A DNA stretch of 62,779 nt from Chloroflexota bacterium (GCA_026713245.1 JAPOOU010000084.1:1-62779); one strand, 5' to 3'; positions 24,107 through 34,088 are shown, numbered from the stretch's first letter. A program made the numbers and translations. Notes: generated from the sequence alone by a model not told the origin.

Positions 24107-25489
24107 ATGAAACATACCGTGACAGTCATCGGCGGCGGATTGGCAGGTTGCGAAGCCGCCTGGCAATTGGCGGAACGCGGACATCACGTTTTGTTATACG
24201 AAATGCGACCCCAGCGATCGACCGGCGCTCACGTCAGCGACCGATTGGCGGAATTGGTCTGCAGCAATTCCCTTGGTTCCAAGTTGCCAGATCGCGCGAC
24301 AGGAATCTTACAGGCGGAAATGAAAATGCTGGGTTCGCTGCTCATGCGCTGTGCCGAATCTGCTTCCGTTCCGGCCGGCGGCGCATTGGCCGTAGACCGG
24401 CTGCGCTTCGCCGACGGCGTCACGGAAACATTGAATCGCCATCCCGATATTGAGGTGATACGAGAGGAAGCAACCGAATTGCCCGCGGATGCGCCCGCGA
24501 TCGTCGCAACGGGTCCGTTGACGTCGCCCGCGATGGCCAAAGAGATTGCGCGATATACCGGTGAAGACTACCTATACTTTTACGACGCCATCTCCCCTAT
24601 TGTAGACGCCGGCAGCATCAATATGGGGCGCGCTTTCTCGGGCAATCGCTACGGAAGAGGCGACGGTACCGGCGGCGACTATATAAACTGTCCCATGGAC
24701 AAAAATCAATATCTGCGCTTCGTACATGCCCTGAAAAGCGCGGAGACGATAGAGCTACGCGACTTCGAGCGTGAAGACGCGAACTTTTTTGAGGGCTGTG
24801 TTCCGATTGAGCAATTAGCGAAGCGCGGCGACGATACGCTGTCGTTTGGCCCCATGCGTCCGGTCGGTTTGACCGATCCGCACACGGGACGCCGCCCATA
24901 TGCGGTCGTTCAGTTGCGGCAAGACAACCTCGCTGGCACGCTATATAATCTCGTTGGTTTCCAAACTAACATCCGCTGGAAACAGCAGAAAGAGATTCTC
25001 CAGCTCATTCCCGGGCTGGAAAATGCCGAGTTTATTCGCATGGGTCAAATGCACCGCAATACTTTTTTGAATGCCCCGGCGCTCCTGCATGCGACAATGC
25101 AGTTTCGTCAGAATTCAAATCTGTATTTTGCCGGTCAAATAACCGGCGTCGAAGGTTATGTCGGCAATACGGCCACTGGCTACATTGCCGCGCTAAATCT
25201 GTCGCGACAACTGACTGGCTTGCGCGCATGGGCGCCACCGCAAGAGACAATGTTGGGCGCCCTGTGTCACTACGTGACGAATTGCCCGCCAAAAGAATTC
25301 CAACCTATGAAAGCAAATTTGGGCATATTGCCGCCGCTATCGGTCAAGATCAAAAACAAGGCTCAACGCAGGCAAGCGTACGCTGAACGCGCGCGCAGCG
25401 CGATGTTGGCCGCGCTTGGTGATTTGGATGATCAGGTGATTCAAGCTAATCTCGAAAACAGCGAGTTGGAACAACATGTCGAAACCTGA
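24107..25489 (+). CDS. trmFO: Folate-dependent tRNA (uracil-54-C5) methyltransferase TrmFO
   Basis: 460 residues. TrmFO uses methylene-THF and FADH2 to make ribothymidine at position 54 of tRNA. VTVIGGGLAGCEAAWQLAERG is the FAD-binding motif. YEMRPQRSTGAHVSDRLAELVCSNSLGS is the family hallmark region, and EGYVGNTATGYIAALNLSR together with PMKANLGILPPL confirm it against the GidA relatives, which are longer. It follows fabF after 15 bases with AAAGGA upstream, and its end overlaps hflX by 14 bases. Co-expression with lipid genes is probably incidental. Confidence 0.96.
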   Translation: MKHTVTVIGGGLAGCEAAWQLAERGHHVLLYEMRPQRSTGAHVSDRLAELVCSNSLGSKLPDRATGILQAEMKMLGSLLMRCAESASVPAGGALAVDRLRFADGVTETLNRHPDIEVIREEATELPADAPAIVATGPLTSPAMAKEIARYTGEDYLYFYDAISPIVDAGSINMGRAFSGNRYGRGDGTGGDYINCPMDKNQYLRFVHALKSAETIELRDFEREDANFFEGCVPIEQLAKRGDDTLSFGPMRPVGLTDPHTGRRPYAVVQLRQDNLAGTLYNLVGFQTNIRWKQQKEILQLIPGLENAEFIRMGQMHRNTFLNAPALLHATMQFRQNSNLYFAGQITGVEGYVGNTATGYIAALNLSRQLTGLRAWAPPQETMLGALCHYVTNCPPKEFQPMKANLGILPPLSVKIKNKAQRRQAYAERARSAMLAALGDLDDQVIQANLENSELEQHVET

Positions 25490-26804
25490 GCTAATTGCAA
25501 ACGAACATGCCGAACGCGCCTATCTGGTCGGAATCGAGGTGCAGCGGGTAGCCGCCCCATTTTCAGTAGCGGATTCCTTAAGTGAGCTTGCGCTCCTCGC
25601 CGAAACCGCCGGACTTGAGGTCGTCGGGCAAACATTTCAGCGCCTGCGGAAGATCAATGCCAAGACTTTCATCGGATCGGGCAAGCTCGAGCAGATTCTG
25701 GACGAGATTTCATTTGTCGACGTCAACGTCATCGTATTCGACGAAGAACTCTCTCCGCGTCACCAGCGCGAACTGGAAAAACAGCTCGGAGAGACGATTC
25801 GGCTGCTGGATCGTTCGGCATTGATTCTGGATATATTCGCACAGCACGCGCGAACCAGCGAAGGGGCGCTGCAGGTTGAACTGGCGCAATATGAGTATCG
25901 CTTGCCGCGTTTGACGCGGCAGTGGACGCACCTCGCCAGACAGGCCGGGGGCGGGGGCGCGCGAGGCGGATCTGGCGGCGTCGGTTTGCGCGGTCCAGGC
26001 GAAACCCAGCTCGAAGTCGATCGGCGCGAGATCACCCGCAAGATCACCAAGCTAAAGACCGCGCTCGAACAAGTACGCTCGCACCGCAGTCTGCATCGAG
26101 CCCGGCGCCAGGGCTCCGGATTGCCCTTGGCAGCGCTAGTGGGCTATACCAACGCCGGAAAATCGAGCCTGCTGAATGCGCTGGCGGATTCCGATGTATA
26201 CGCCGCCGATCAGCTTTTTGCGACGCTTGACCCTACGACGAGGCGCATTTCTTTGCCCAATCACTCGGACGTCCTGCTAACCGATACCGTCGGCTTCATC
26301 CAGAAGCTGCCGACCACGTTGATTGCCGCCTTCCGCGCGACTCTTGAAGAGGTCGTAGAAGCCGATCTGCTCTTGCACATTGTCGATATTAGTCATCCAA
26401 ACGCCCTGCAACATATCGACGCGGTGGAAGATACGCTGGCGGAAATTGACGCCTCCGGCATGCCCCGGATTCTGGTATTGAACAAGATTGACCTGCTAGA
26501 CGGCGCGCTTCCACAGTTGCCGCTCGTCGACAATTACCGCAGCATTGTCGCTGTCTCCGCTATAGATGGCGAGGGTATTGCCGACTTGCTGTCGACTATG
26601 CGAGACGTCTTGGCCGAGCGCGATACAACGCTTGAGGTGCTGCTACCCTATTACGCTGGAAGCGAGTATTCAAAACTATACGAGCGCGGATATATTCGCC
26701 GTCAGTCTACGGAAGAGAATGGTTGGCTCTTGACGCTGTCCATGCCCGAGCAAGTCAGCAACTACTATCTGAAGTTTGCTATCGAAAGCAAGGAGTCAAC
26801 TTAA
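25476..26804 (+). CDS. hflX: Ribosome-associated GTPase HflX
   Basis: 442 residues. HflX binds the large ribosomal subunit and splits stalled 70S or hibernating 100S ribosomes after stress. The N-terminal HflX domain (about residues 1-190) has the glycine-rich loop GGGGARGGSGGVGLRGPGE. The GTPase domain follows with G1 GYTNAGKSSLLN, the switch I region FATLDPTTR, G3 DTVGF and G4 NKID. A short C-terminal domain ends the protein. It overlaps trmFO by 14 bases and is the last gene of the plsX operon. Confidence 0.96.
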   Translation: MSKPELIANEHAERAYLVGIEVQRVAAPFSVADSLSELALLAETAGLEVVGQTFQRLRKINAKTFIGSGKLEQILDEISFVDVNVIVFDEELSPRHQRELEKQLGETIRLLDRSALILDIFAQHARTSEGALQVELAQYEYRLPRLTRQWTHLARQAGGGGARGGSGGVGLRGPGETQLEVDRREITRKITKLKTALEQVRSHRSLHRARRQGSGLPLAALVGYTNAGKSSLLNALADSDVYAADQLFATLDPTTRRISLPNHSDVLLTDTVGFIQKLPTTLIAAFRATLEEVVEADLLLHIVDISHPNALQHIDAVEDTLAEIDASGMPRILVLNKIDLLDGALPQLPLVDNYRSIVAVSAIDGEGIADLLSTMRDVLAERDTTLEVLLPYYAGSEYSKLYERGYIRRQSTEENGWLLTLSMPEQVSNYYLKFAIESKEST

Positions 26805-26823
26805 TCATACCGTCTAGTGATAG

Positions 26824-27789
26824 TCAAGTTGGCAACTGCGCCCAGTAGACTTCCGGGCGGAATCGGCTGTGCAAATAGAGCCGCAGGTCGGGCGAGAGCG
26901 CCAGAGTCACTGGCGCCGGAATATCCGAGAAGACTACCATTTCCGTCTCGTCCCCGCTACAGCCATGCTCGAGGCAGTGTTCGGGATTGATGCGCCCAAC
27001 AACCGCGCGCGTGCCCAGCGCGTAACCGAAATACAGCAGCCCGTCATCGCCGAGGATGATGTTGGTCGTGTTTTGCAGGCCGTTCACCAAGGGCTTCGGC
27101 CCTGAGATCGCGCCGTCTTCCTCTATCTGCATCCACTCTATGCCACGACGCGCGCTACCGCCGTTCGCAAAATAGATCCGCGATTCGTCGATGGCGATGC
27201 CGGTTGGCGACCGTAATCCTGAAGCGATGGTAAGCGCTTCGCCCGCCTCGGTCACTTGAATGATGGCGTTTTCCCTGGTGTCGGTCACCAGAAGCGAGTC
27301 TTCGTCCATTCGGGCTATACCCCAAGGCGCCGCTAGTTGGTCGAACACGCTTACTGGAGCAAGCCGGTTTTGGTTGACCTTCCACAGCGTCTCGCTTTCG
27401 GGATCCGGGACCCACAGGTCGAAGCCCTCTTCAGTGCTCTCCATGAGCATGCTGTGGCCATTCTTGATACCAAAAACGTATGTGATGGTATCGCCATTCC
27501 GATCATCGATCTGATAAATCGTCCAGTCGCCGTTGCAGACGGTATAGAGATAATCCTCAAACCAGACCATGGCATTGGGTCGCTGCACGTTACCCACCAG
27601 CAAATGCAGATCGTCCTGCAAGAATGGAGTCGCGAGCGCGACAACAATGCCGTCATCCGCATCATTCATGCCCGGCACAGCAGTTTCTACGGTTGGGGCC
27701 TCGCCGTCGTTTGAATCAGGCGACCCAGTGTCTTGGGCGCTGACGACAGTGGCAATCACTGCCAGGAACGTGAGTATAGCGAGCTTCAT
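26824..27789 (-). CDS. Secreted beta-propeller (NHL/SMP-30-like) protein
   Basis: 321 residues. A signal peptide ends at VVSAQ, and an acidic linker precedes the fold. From about residue 55 onward there are repeated four-strand motifs typical of six-bladed propellers: WFEDYLYTVCNGDWTIYQID, GIARMDEDSLLVTD, SPTGIAIDESRIYFANG and NIILGDDGLLYFGYALG. Such proteins read or bind sugars or ligands, and some are lactonases. No metal-binding set typical of SMP-30 lactonases is clear. A pair of Cys (HCLEHGCSGDE) near the end may form a disulfide. GGAG precedes ATG 27789. It is a single-gene unit, convergent with hflX. Confidence 0.75.
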   Translation of the reverse strand: MKLAILTFLAVIATVVSAQDTGSPDSNDGEAPTVETAVPGMNDADDGIVVALATPFLQDDLHLLVGNVQRPNAMVWFEDYLYTVCNGDWTIYQIDDRNGDTITYVFGIKNGHSMLMESTEEGFDLWVPDPESETLWKVNQNRLAPVSVFDQLAAPWGIARMDEDSLLVTDTRENAIIQVTEAGEALTIASGLRSPTGIAIDESRIYFANGGSARRGIEWMQIEEDGAISGPKPLVNGLQNTTNIILGDDGLLYFGYALGTRAVVGRINPEHCLEHGCSGDETEMVVFSDIPAPVTLALSPDLRLYLHSRFRPEVYWAQLPT

Positions 27790-27937
27790 TGATACTCCAG
27801 CCGATTAGTCCCACAAACACTGAAATTAGAACGATTGCGCGCTTGAGCGCGTACGGATGACTAGCGCGTTATTCTACTACACATGCCCCTTGTCAACTAG
27901 TTCGCAGCCTTATCCGGCAAAAATACCAGGGCCGTGT

Positions 27938-27968
27938 TTGCGCCGCCATTCAGGCGCTGCGCTATAAT
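27938..27968 (+). promoter_or_regulatory. Candidate promoter for the THUMP methyltransferase gene
   Basis: A perfect TATAAT at 27963-27968 with TTGCGC 19 bases upstream (27938-27943). The spacing is slightly long. It lies in the 257-base gap between the divergent propeller and methyltransferase genes, where nothing else is seen. Confidence 0.4.
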
Positions 27969-28070
27969 ACTTGCGCCGGCCAATTGGCAATCTCGTCGGG
28001 ACTGGCTCAGCGGAAACGTCATGCGAATGCAGGTTAATTCCAGAACGTGAAAACAGGGAAACAAGCACAG

Positions 28071-29135
28071 ATGCGCAAGCGGGCTAGCCTTTCCTGCGAA
28101 TTCGAGTTGGAATGCATTCCCGGTTTGGAAGCGTTCGCGATGGACGAACTCAATTCGTATGACGGCACAATTCCTGAGAGTGTAAAGACCCTTAGACCGG
28201 GACACCTCCGCTTTCGCTTTGCTGGCGACTCGCGACCGCTCCTAACGCTCCGGTCCGCAATTGCGGTGTACGACGTACATCGATTCGAGGTCCCTCGCCC
28301 AAGAGCATTGCTTGGTCATCAGCATCTCACTCGCCTGACCGGTATCTTGCGGGCTGCCCAGCGTGACTGGACCCGGCAAAATCCCAGAATGGGTATTGGC
28401 GCCGCCGGAGCGAACTCCCAGGTGATAACGCGTTTGAAGGAAGAATTGGCAAAGTTACTCGGCGTTGAATTGGCGGGAGAAAACAAAGGTGAACTCTATT
28501 TGCGCCTGGTAAGACCAATTGACCGGTCTGCTTGGGAAGTTCTCGTTCGCCTCGGATCGCGTCCGCTGTCAAAGCGCGATTGGCGCGTGATCAATATGCC
28601 AGGCGCGCTGAACGCGACAGTAGCTTACGCCATGACCCAGATCCGGTCACGAGACGCGCAAGAGAGAGTCCTTAACATGTGCTGCGGATCCGGAACTATT
28701 CTCGTGGAACATGCCCTTGGCAAAGCATCGGGTCAATTGCTCGCGATCGACAACAGCGCCACAACCCTAGGCGCTGCCGGACGCAATCTATGCGCGTCCG
28801 GCACGAAGCATCGAGTTGTTCTCTTGCAGGCTGACGCTAGTAATACGCCGCTGCCTTCGGGCGCTATTGATCGTATCTACGCCGACTTGCCCTTTGGCGG
28901 GCACGTTGGTTCTCATGCTGACAATCTTCGGCTGTATCCGGCCTTGCTGCGAGAAGCCTGTCGAGTTTCCAAGCCAGACGCAATACTTATTCTGCTGACA
29001 CATGAGGTCAAATTGCTTCGAAACTGCATCGCTCAATCAAACTGGCGAACGGTATCGGAAACCAAGATAACTCTAAGCGGCTTGCATCCAAGGTTATTTG
29101 TCCTCACACGAAAATCGACTACGATATATAGGTAA
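28071..29135 (+). CDS. THUMP-domain RNA methyltransferase (Trm14/RlmL-like)
   Basis: About 354 residues. The first 160 residues match a ferredoxin-like plus THUMP RNA-binding module (CIPGLEAFAMDEL at the start is typical of RlmL and Trm14 proteins). The SAM-binding domain follows, with NMCCGSGTILVEHAL as motif I, a binding Asp in LLAIDNS, and the catalytic motif DLPFGGHVG, which in N2-guanine methyltransferases reads (D/N)PP(Y/F)G. Here Leu replaces the first Pro, as in several Trm14-like proteins. The target is probably a guanine in tRNA or 23S rRNA. The start is either ATG 28071 (AGGGAA upstream) or GTG 28047. Confidence 0.82.
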   Translation: MRKRASLSCEFELECIPGLEAFAMDELNSYDGTIPESVKTLRPGHLRFRFAGDSRPLLTLRSAIAVYDVHRFEVPRPRALLGHQHLTRLTGILRAAQRDWTRQNPRMGIGAAGANSQVITRLKEELAKLLGVELAGENKGELYLRLVRPIDRSAWEVLVRLGSRPLSKRDWRVINMPGALNATVAYAMTQIRSRDAQERVLNMCCGSGTILVEHALGKASGQLLAIDNSATTLGAAGRNLCASGTKHRVVLLQADASNTPLPSGAIDRIYADLPFGGHVGSHADNLRLYPALLREACRVSKPDAILILLTHEVKLLRNCIAQSNWRTVSETKITLSGLHPRLFVLTRKSTTIYR

Positions 29136-29165
29136 TCATCAACGGATTCCAAGAGGACCAGTATA

Positions 29166-30758
29166 TTGATCCGCTCTTGCTCGCTGGCGTTTGTATTGCT
29201 TGTCCTGGTCGCGTGTCGAGCGCCAGTTGAAGAAGTAACGGTGAACATTTCCTTGTTTGCCGATGGAAAAACACAGACTTTTACTTTCGCTTATCGGGTA
29301 TCTGTCGATGAACTGCTGGCGAACGCCAAAATCGTCCTGGGTGAATTGGATCGAGTCAGTCATCCCCTTGGTCTTCAACTCGCGGACGGAATGCTTGTTA
29401 CGGTGCGCCGAGTACGAGAAGAGCAAGTCTGCCAGCGCGAGAGCCTGCCCTTCCAGCGTCAGCAGATTCCCTACGAGGGTATCGCCCCCGGGCAAGAACG
29501 ATTGAGCCAGAACGGCAGGACCGGCATGCAGGAAGCCTGCTATCGCGTCACCGTTGAAGACGATGTCGAGTCCGGTCGGAGCCTCATTGGGCAACCTACG
29601 ATCCTCACCGAACCACGTGACGAAATCGTGCTTGTAGGGCCCGCGCGTTCAGTCGAACCATTCGAGCTTGCGGGAAGGCTAAGCTATATCAACAACGGGA
29701 CTGCCTGGAGCATTCGTGACAACACCCTGAATAAGCGCGCCATGCGCAATAGCCAGAATCTGGACTCGTTGGTATTTGCGGCCAGCCCCGACGGATCGCT
29801 TCTGCTTTACACTGTGGCAAGCGGCAAAACAGAAAAGTTTTTTAACGAACTCTGGATGGTATCCCTCGATGACGACGACGAGCCCGTCAAGTTGGCGCCA
29901 ACCGACGTTCTCTTTGCAGAATGGCGGCCAAGAACCAGCAATACAATTGCCTATTCGACCGGCGAACGAGGCCAGGGGCGCGCGCCATGGAAGTCTCTTA
30001 ACAACCTGTGGCTGATGCAGATCAACCGTCAAACGGGTCGTACGCTTTCCATCCAGGAGATCATTGGGGAACATGCAGGAGGACCATTTGGATGGTGGGG
30101 GACCAACTTTGCTTGGTCGCCTCGCGGGGACAGGCTCGCCTGGGTCAAGGCCGACAGTGTGGGCGTAATTGAGATTGAAGGCAAACAAGTTAGAACTTTG
30201 CTGAAGTATCCGGAGTTTAATACGTCCGGTTCCTGGGTATGGCTCTCGCAGGTGTCTTGGTCCCCCGGCGGGGACTATATTTCCGCCACAGCCCATGGCG
30301 GCCCGCTGGCCAGTGAACCCGCCACAACCAGTCCAGTATTTGATCTCGCGATCCTTGGCGCCAATGGCGAATTTCAGGCGACAATGAGACGGGCTGTCGG
30401 GATGTGGGCGGCTTCAGAGTTTTCCCCGAGGATTGCGCTGCCGGGCGCCGAACGCTCTGAAAGCTACCTGGCCTGGTTGCAGGCGCGCGAACCGTACAAT
30501 AGCATCTACAGCGAGTACGACCTCGTTGTGGCAGATCGCGACGGCAGCAACCAGAAAGTGATCTTTCCCGACGCCAATCAATCCGGCATTCGCAAAAGCG
30601 ACTTCGGTCTGACCGCAACCGACATGAGCTGGAGTCCGGATTCGCGGCACATCGCTGTCGTGTATCTGGGGAACATTTGGTTGGTCGACATAGAATCAGG
30701 CCAAGGCCGCCAGATAAGTTTTGACGGTGGCGCAAGCAATCCGGTTTGGACGCGATAA
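29166..30758 (+). CDS. G5-domain / beta-propeller lipoprotein
   Basis: 530 residues. A lipoprotein signal (LLVLVAC) anchors the protein outside the membrane. Residues about 20-85 resemble the DUF348 ubiquitin-like unit seen in YabE-type proteins. Residues about 90-155 match a G5 domain (IPYEGIAPGQ, GMQEACYRVTVEDDVE, DEIVLVGP), a fold that binds N-acetylglucosamine polymers. The rest is a WD40/TolB-like propeller (FAASPDGSLLLYT, FAWSPRGDRLAWV, VSWSPGGDYISATA, MSWSPDSRHIAVV). It starts with TTG after AAGAGGA. Its TAA overlaps the ATG of the next gene (TAATG), so it is coupled to the glycosidase-like/ligase fusion and probably works with it at the surface. Confidence 0.8.
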   Translation: MIRSCSLAFVLLVLVACRAPVEEVTVNISLFADGKTQTFTFAYRVSVDELLANAKIVLGELDRVSHPLGLQLADGMLVTVRRVREEQVCQRESLPFQRQQIPYEGIAPGQERLSQNGRTGMQEACYRVTVEDDVESGRSLIGQPTILTEPRDEIVLVGPARSVEPFELAGRLSYINNGTAWSIRDNTLNKRAMRNSQNLDSLVFAASPDGSLLLYTVASGKTEKFFNELWMVSLDDDDEPVKLAPTDVLFAEWRPRTSNTIAYSTGERGQGRAPWKSLNNLWLMQINRQTGRTLSIQEIIGEHAGGPFGWWGTNFAWSPRGDRLAWVKADSVGVIEIEGKQVRTLLKYPEFNTSGSWVWLSQVSWSPGGDYISATAHGGPLASEPATTSPVFDLAILGANGEFQATMRRAVGMWAASEFSPRIALPGAERSESYLAWLQAREPYNSIYSEYDLVVADRDGSNQKVIFPDANQSGIRKSDFGLTATDMSWSPDSRHIAVVYLGNIWLVDIESGQGRQISFDGGASNPVWTR

Positions 30759-33700
30759 TGCGACAGTTGATACTGATCATTATCAGTTTGCTGCTGCTTT
30801 CGGGCAGCTTGATAGCCACCCTCGGCACAATTCACTTTCGTGATTTCGAACTTCGCGGCTATGTTGATCCAACGGTTGATCAGAATCTCCCCTTCCTGAC
30901 GCACCGGCCTGGCGTAAATGTTGACTTGCGTCAGTATGAGCTTGACAGCCTGCATGCAAATCTCGCGCTTATTGGCGAATCAGGTTTTGTGTGGCTACGA
31001 CAATTCGTCTATTGGGATGAAATTGAGCCTAGCAAGGGCCAATACGATTGGGCGCAGTGGGACGAGATCTTCAATGTTCTGGGCGATTACCCGGGTTTGG
31101 AACCTGTAATCGTGCTCATGCACTCGCCCCAGTGGGCGCGCATATCGCCGCCGGGAATAGAGGCGACGGTGACAGCGCCGCCGCAGTCTCTCGCCGATTT
31201 CGCGCGTTTCGCTGGCCGCTTCGCGCGGCGCTATGGCGACTCCGTAAATTATTATCAGATCTGGGACGAGCCGAACCTCGGCGACGCCTGGGGATCGCTT
31301 CCGCCCAGACCAGCTGATTATCTGGCTCTGCTCGCCGCTGGCGGGCAGGCAATCCGCGCCGAGGACGCAAGCGCGAAAATAATCGCAGCGGCCTTGGCCC
31401 CGACCACCGAGCGTGGCGGTCAAAACATCAGCGACCTGCTGTATCTCGACGCGATGTATCAACTCGGCGCAGCGGAACTCATGGACATCGTGGCGGGAAA
31501 GCCCTACGGATTCTCAACATCCCCATTGGATCGCCGCGTTGATGGTAGCATCCTGAACTTCTCCCGGATTGTTGCCTTGCGCGAAGTGATGCTAGCTCAT
31601 AATGATGGGCATACACCGCTTTGGGCGAGCCACTGGGGCTGGAATTCATTGCCGGCTGATTGGGCGGGCGATTCGTCCATTTGGGGTAGCGCCACTCCGA
31701 GTGAGCAGATCGTCTATACGCTGCAGGCATTCGACCGCGCCCACCGCGAGCTTCCCTGGCTAGGCGCGATGTTCTTACACCATTGGCAGCCCAATGTAGA
31801 AAGCGCCAACGCCCAGTGGGGATTCGCGCTGATTGGACCGGACGATCAGCCCTCCGAATTGTTGACGGCCGTGCAAGGCTATGATTTTCCCGCCGTGGCG
31901 CAGAACGGTTTGTTCCATGCGCGCACAGAACATGCCCGCTACAGTGGCGTCTGGCAATTCAGCGAGTTAGGAGCGGACATCGGCTGGCTGGAGACCAGCG
32001 ACAGTCAGCTCGAACTCGACTTCTACGGTACAGATCTCGCCATGCTCTTGCGCGAGGATGACTATATAGCCTTCTTGTATCCGACTGTCGACGGTATCCC
32101 GTCAAATGCGACAGCCCATGACTCAGACGGGAACAGCTATATCTTCCTCCGAAGCAACTCGCGCGGTCCGGAACAGAATTTGCTGCCCGTCGCACGCAAC
32201 TTGTCCCTCGGGCAACATGCCTTGCGCATTGTGGCAGATCGCGGCTGGGATCGTTGGGCGATCGCCGGATACGCCGTCAGTTCAGGCAATCTATCATTCG
32301 CCTTCGATCGGCAGATTGCGCTCGGCGCTATTGCGACGCTCTTGTCGCTGTCCATCGTATTGTTGACCCTTGCCACCTCGCCTTGGCGCCGCTGGATCCC
32401 TGCTGTCGGGCTGGTGTTTGCTGGTCTGTCCGCAACAGCCCACCTGGCGATCAGCAGCGTCGCGTCTCTGGCGCTGCTCTTTGCCATGACCTGGACATGG
32501 ACAAGTCACAGACCTGCCCTCTTCGTCCGCGACGAGATTAATATCCTGATCGCTCTGGCAACCGGCGGCGTCCTTTATTTGTCACCCTCGTTTTTCTTGA
32601 CAATTATTTCGGGGCTGGTCCTGTTCTTATTGATCTTCCATCGCCTGGAAACGGGTTTGATCTTGACACTGTTCTGGGCGCCCTTCTTTCTAACGCCAGT
32701 CGAGTTGTATCGGTTTGCTTTTCCAATGGTGGAAATCCTGATACTGATCACGTCAGTCTCAGGTTTCTTTAGATTTTGCGTCTGGCTGGGCGAGCAGTAT
32801 CAAATGGCAAACAGCAACTATCCGCTAAGACTCAAGTCGCTATTCTCGCAGATCAACATCATTGACGTAGCGGTGGCCGGGATCGCGCTTGTCGCCGTTC
32901 TGTCGCTGAGCTGGGCGCGCTATACGGATGTGGCGACGACAGAACTGCGCGCGCTCGTTGTGGAGCCGCTGCTCTTCTATGTGATATTCAGAGCGCTGCG
33001 TCCGTCCAGGCGAACTATTCTGCACTGCGTCGCCGCGCTTATCGGCGCTTCAGTATTGGTCTGCGTCATCGGCTTGTTGCGATATTTCTCGGGAAACGAT
33101 GTCATAGTCGCAGAAGAGGGCGCGCGTCGACTCATTTCAGTATATGGCTCGCCCAATAATGTTGGCCTATTACTTGGCCGGTCGATACCGTTTGCGCTGG
33201 CGCTGCTGCTGGTCGGGCAGAGCGCGCGTGCGCGTCTCGTCTGGGCGCCGGCGCTGCTCGTCATGGGCATTACCGCACTCTTGACGCAGAGTGTGGGGGC
33301 GATAGTTCTCGGAATCCCCATAGGAAGCGCGGCAGCGCTGATCGCTTACGCCCGGCGAAGGGCAATCGTCCCGATCTTGGGTTTCGGGGCTGCGCTTGCG
33401 GCTGGATTGGCCATATTGACGGGGGTTTCGGCGCGTTTTGCCAACATACTTGACTTCACCAGCGGCACCAGCTTTCTACGTATCAGGCTATGGGAGAGCG
33501 CCATCGAAATCATTCGCGACCATCCGGTTCTCGGAATCGGATTGGATCAGTTCCTGTATTATTACAGTGGGGAATATGTTCGGCCGGACGCGATCTGGGA
33601 CCTTAATCTGTCGCACCCGCACAATTTCTTACTGGACTATTGGACGCGTCTAGGTATTGCCGGGCCGATCATCTTTTTGCTCTTACAGTTCGCATTCTGG

Positions 33701-33943
33701 CGATATGCTCTTGTCACCCTGAGCAGGTTGAGACATACAGACAGAAGCGGTTTCGCGGTTATGCTGGGTCTGATGGGAAGCATGGCGGCGCTACTGGGTC
33801 ATGGTCTAATTGACAACAGCGTCTTTGTCATCGACCTGGCCTTCATATTTATGTTCCAGTTGGCTGCAACCGCGCGCCTTCATGAACTGGCGCCAGCCAT
33901 AGAATTCGATTCCAATCACGGCCAAAGCCATGCCCTGCCCTAG
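30758..33943 (+). CDS. Glycosidase-like domain fused to O-antigen ligase/polymerase-type membrane domain
   Basis: 1061 residues. After an N-terminal membrane segment (about 3-22), residues 55-380 form a TIM-barrel like those of GH5/GH39 glycosidases. FVWLRQFVYWDEIEPSKGQYDW opens it, and YYQIWDEPNLGDAW supplies the expected acid/base Glu171. At the nucleophile strand, where W-x-TE-x-GW is usual, it reads LWASHWGW, so the Glu is replaced by His292. A beta-rich part (about 390-510) follows, then 12 or so helices with a Wzy_C/WaaL block ending in HPHNFLLDYW near residue 955. The fusion suggests that glycan recognition or trimming is joined to polymerisation or ligation. It is coupled to the G5 lipoprotein gene by TAATG. 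Confidence 0.85.
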   Translation: MRQLILIIISLLLLSGSLIATLGTIHFRDFELRGYVDPTVDQNLPFLTHRPGVNVDLRQYELDSLHANLALIGESGFVWLRQFVYWDEIEPSKGQYDWAQWDEIFNVLGDYPGLEPVIVLMHSPQWARISPPGIEATVTAPPQSLADFARFAGRFARRYGDSVNYYQIWDEPNLGDAWGSLPPRPADYLALLAAGGQAIRAEDASAKIIAAALAPTTERGGQNISDLLYLDAMYQLGAAELMDIVAGKPYGFSTSPLDRRVDGSILNFSRIVALREVMLAHNDGHTPLWASHWGWNSLPADWAGDSSIWGSATPSEQIVYTLQAFDRAHRELPWLGAMFLHHWQPNVESANAQWGFALIGPDDQPSELLTAVQGYDFPAVAQNGLFHARTEHARYSGVWQFSELGADIGWLETSDSQLELDFYGTDLAMLLREDDYIAFLYPTVDGIPSNATAHDSDGNSYIFLRSNSRGPEQNLLPVARNLSLGQHALRIVADRGWDRWAIAGYAVSSGNLSFAFDRQIALGAIATLLSLSIVLLTLATSPWRRWIPAVGLVFAGLSATAHLAISSVASLALLFAMTWTWTSHRPALFVRDEINILIALATGGVLYLSPSFFLTIISGLVLFLLIFHRLETGLILTLFWAPFFLTPVELYRFAFPMVEILILITSVSGFFRFCVWLGEQYQMANSNYPLRLKSLFSQINIIDVAVAGIALVAVLSLSWARYTDVATTELRALVVEPLLFYVIFRALRPSRRTILHCVAALIGASVLVCVIGLLRYFSGNDVIVAEEGARRLISVYGSPNNVGLLLGRSIPFALALLLVGQSARARLVWAPALLVMGITALLTQSVGAIVLGIPIGSAAALIAYARRRAIVPILGFGAALAAGLAILTGVSARFANILDFTSGTSFLRIRLWESAIEIIRDHPVLGIGLDQFLYYYSGEYVRPDAIWDLNLSHPHNFLLDYWTRLGIAGPIIFLLLQFAFWRYALVTLSRLRHTDRSGFAVMLGLMGSMAALLGHGLIDNSVFVIDLAFIFMFQLAATARLHELAPAIEFDSNHGQSHALP

Positions 33944-33983
33944 TCTCTTCAACTCATGTTATAAACCAAGTCGCTCATGCTAC

Positions 33984-34050
33984 GAGAAGGTCTATTATCT
34001 TGTGTGATCGCGGCATACTTTTTCGCCGGTTACGCGCCGAGCGACTGTGG
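33984..34050 (+). repeat. Dispersed intergenic repeat, copy A
   Basis: One of five related intergenic sequences sharing the cores AAGGyyT and CGCCGGTTACGCGCCGAGCG. This copy lies just upstream of the UDP-glucuronate decarboxylase gene and runs into TGTGGTACACT, which resembles an extended -10 promoter element. Confidence 0.7.
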
Positions 34051-34088
34051 TACACTTTGCTCAGCCAATCTAGTCGAGGTACCAAGAC

